Shown here: piece by piece, positions 13,049 to 13,090 of the stretch
How positions within the stretch are numbered: position 1 is the stretch's first letter
Layout of the letters: each line of letters begins with the position of its first letter
Source: JADJPL01 sp964607915
Lineage (GTDB): Bacteria > Bacteroidota > Bacteroidia > Chitinophagales > Saprospiraceae
Direction: 5' to 3'
Assembly (NCBI GenBank): GCA_964607915.1
Contig: CAZSMU010000109.1
Coordinates: forward strand, 1 to 13,090
DNA: 13,090 bases
Program-made: the position numbers and the translations under genes
Notes under the pieces: generated by a model
Told to the model about the DNA's origin: nothing
The model's database searches: none
The model's input: only the letters and a program-made list of their open reading frames with translations

Positions 13049-13090
13049 AACGCCGAGGGGTTAAAAAATATTTTCTTCCTTGGTGACTCG

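Overview
The window looks like part of a chromosome from the phylum Bacteroidota, plausibly a GC-rich Saprospiria/Lewinella-type member. This rests on gene content (a UpxY-type NusG paralogue, a short single-domain mannose-1-phosphate guanylyltransferase, DUF4230 and DUF3108 proteins), on the general lack of Shine-Dalgarno sequences, and on promoter-like sites of the Bacteroidota form TTG/TTTG-N20-TAnnTTTG. No rRNA, tRNA, CRISPR array, transposase or prophage gene was seen.

Region 1 (about 145-7578, all minus strand) is a surface-polysaccharide block. In transcript order it runs: lhgO (L-2-hydroxyglutarate oxidase), a WbpE-like sugar aminotransferase, a UpxY/RfaH-like NusG paralogue, a 240-nt structured gene-free leader, a TviB/WbpO-like UDP-HexNAc 6-dehydrogenase, glf (UDP-galactopyranose mutase) and an ABC half-transporter of the lipid-linked-glycan flippase type. 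The block ends at two tandem ~80-nt repeats, each with a perfect 9-bp palindrome. The enzymes suggest a glycan containing an amino-sugar uronic acid (UDP-GlcNAcA-derived, possibly 3-aminated) and galactofuranose, exported by the ABC protein. LhgO may return 2-hydroxyglutarate from a Wbp-type pathway to 2-oxoglutarate.

Region 2 (7786-9882, plus strand) is divergent: a GDP-mannose pyrophosphorylase (manC) followed 12 nt later by a short, degenerate DegT-fold protein that lacks the usual PLP-binding lysine. It converges on, and overlaps by 14 nt, a membrane-anchored DUF4230 protein (minus strand).

Region 3 (10552-12080, minus strand) is a visibly AT-richer HigB-HigA toxin-antitoxin module. The antitoxin is long (367 aa) and carries both an XRE helix-turn-helix and an intact HEXXH ImmA/IrrE-type peptidase domain. 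A near-consensus Bacteroidota promoter sits inside an inverted repeat upstream of the toxin, which suggests autorepression. Region 4 is a secreted DUF3108 protein (12114-13019, minus strand).

The points most worth a second look are: glf has no ATG/GTG/TTG start that keeps its FAD-binding motif, and lies in frame directly behind the dehydrogenase stop codon; the structured leader beside the antiterminator gene; the proposed 2-hydroxyglutarate recycling role of lhgO; the lysine-less DegT homologue; and the tandem palindromic repeat that has copied the 3' end of the ABC transporter gene.
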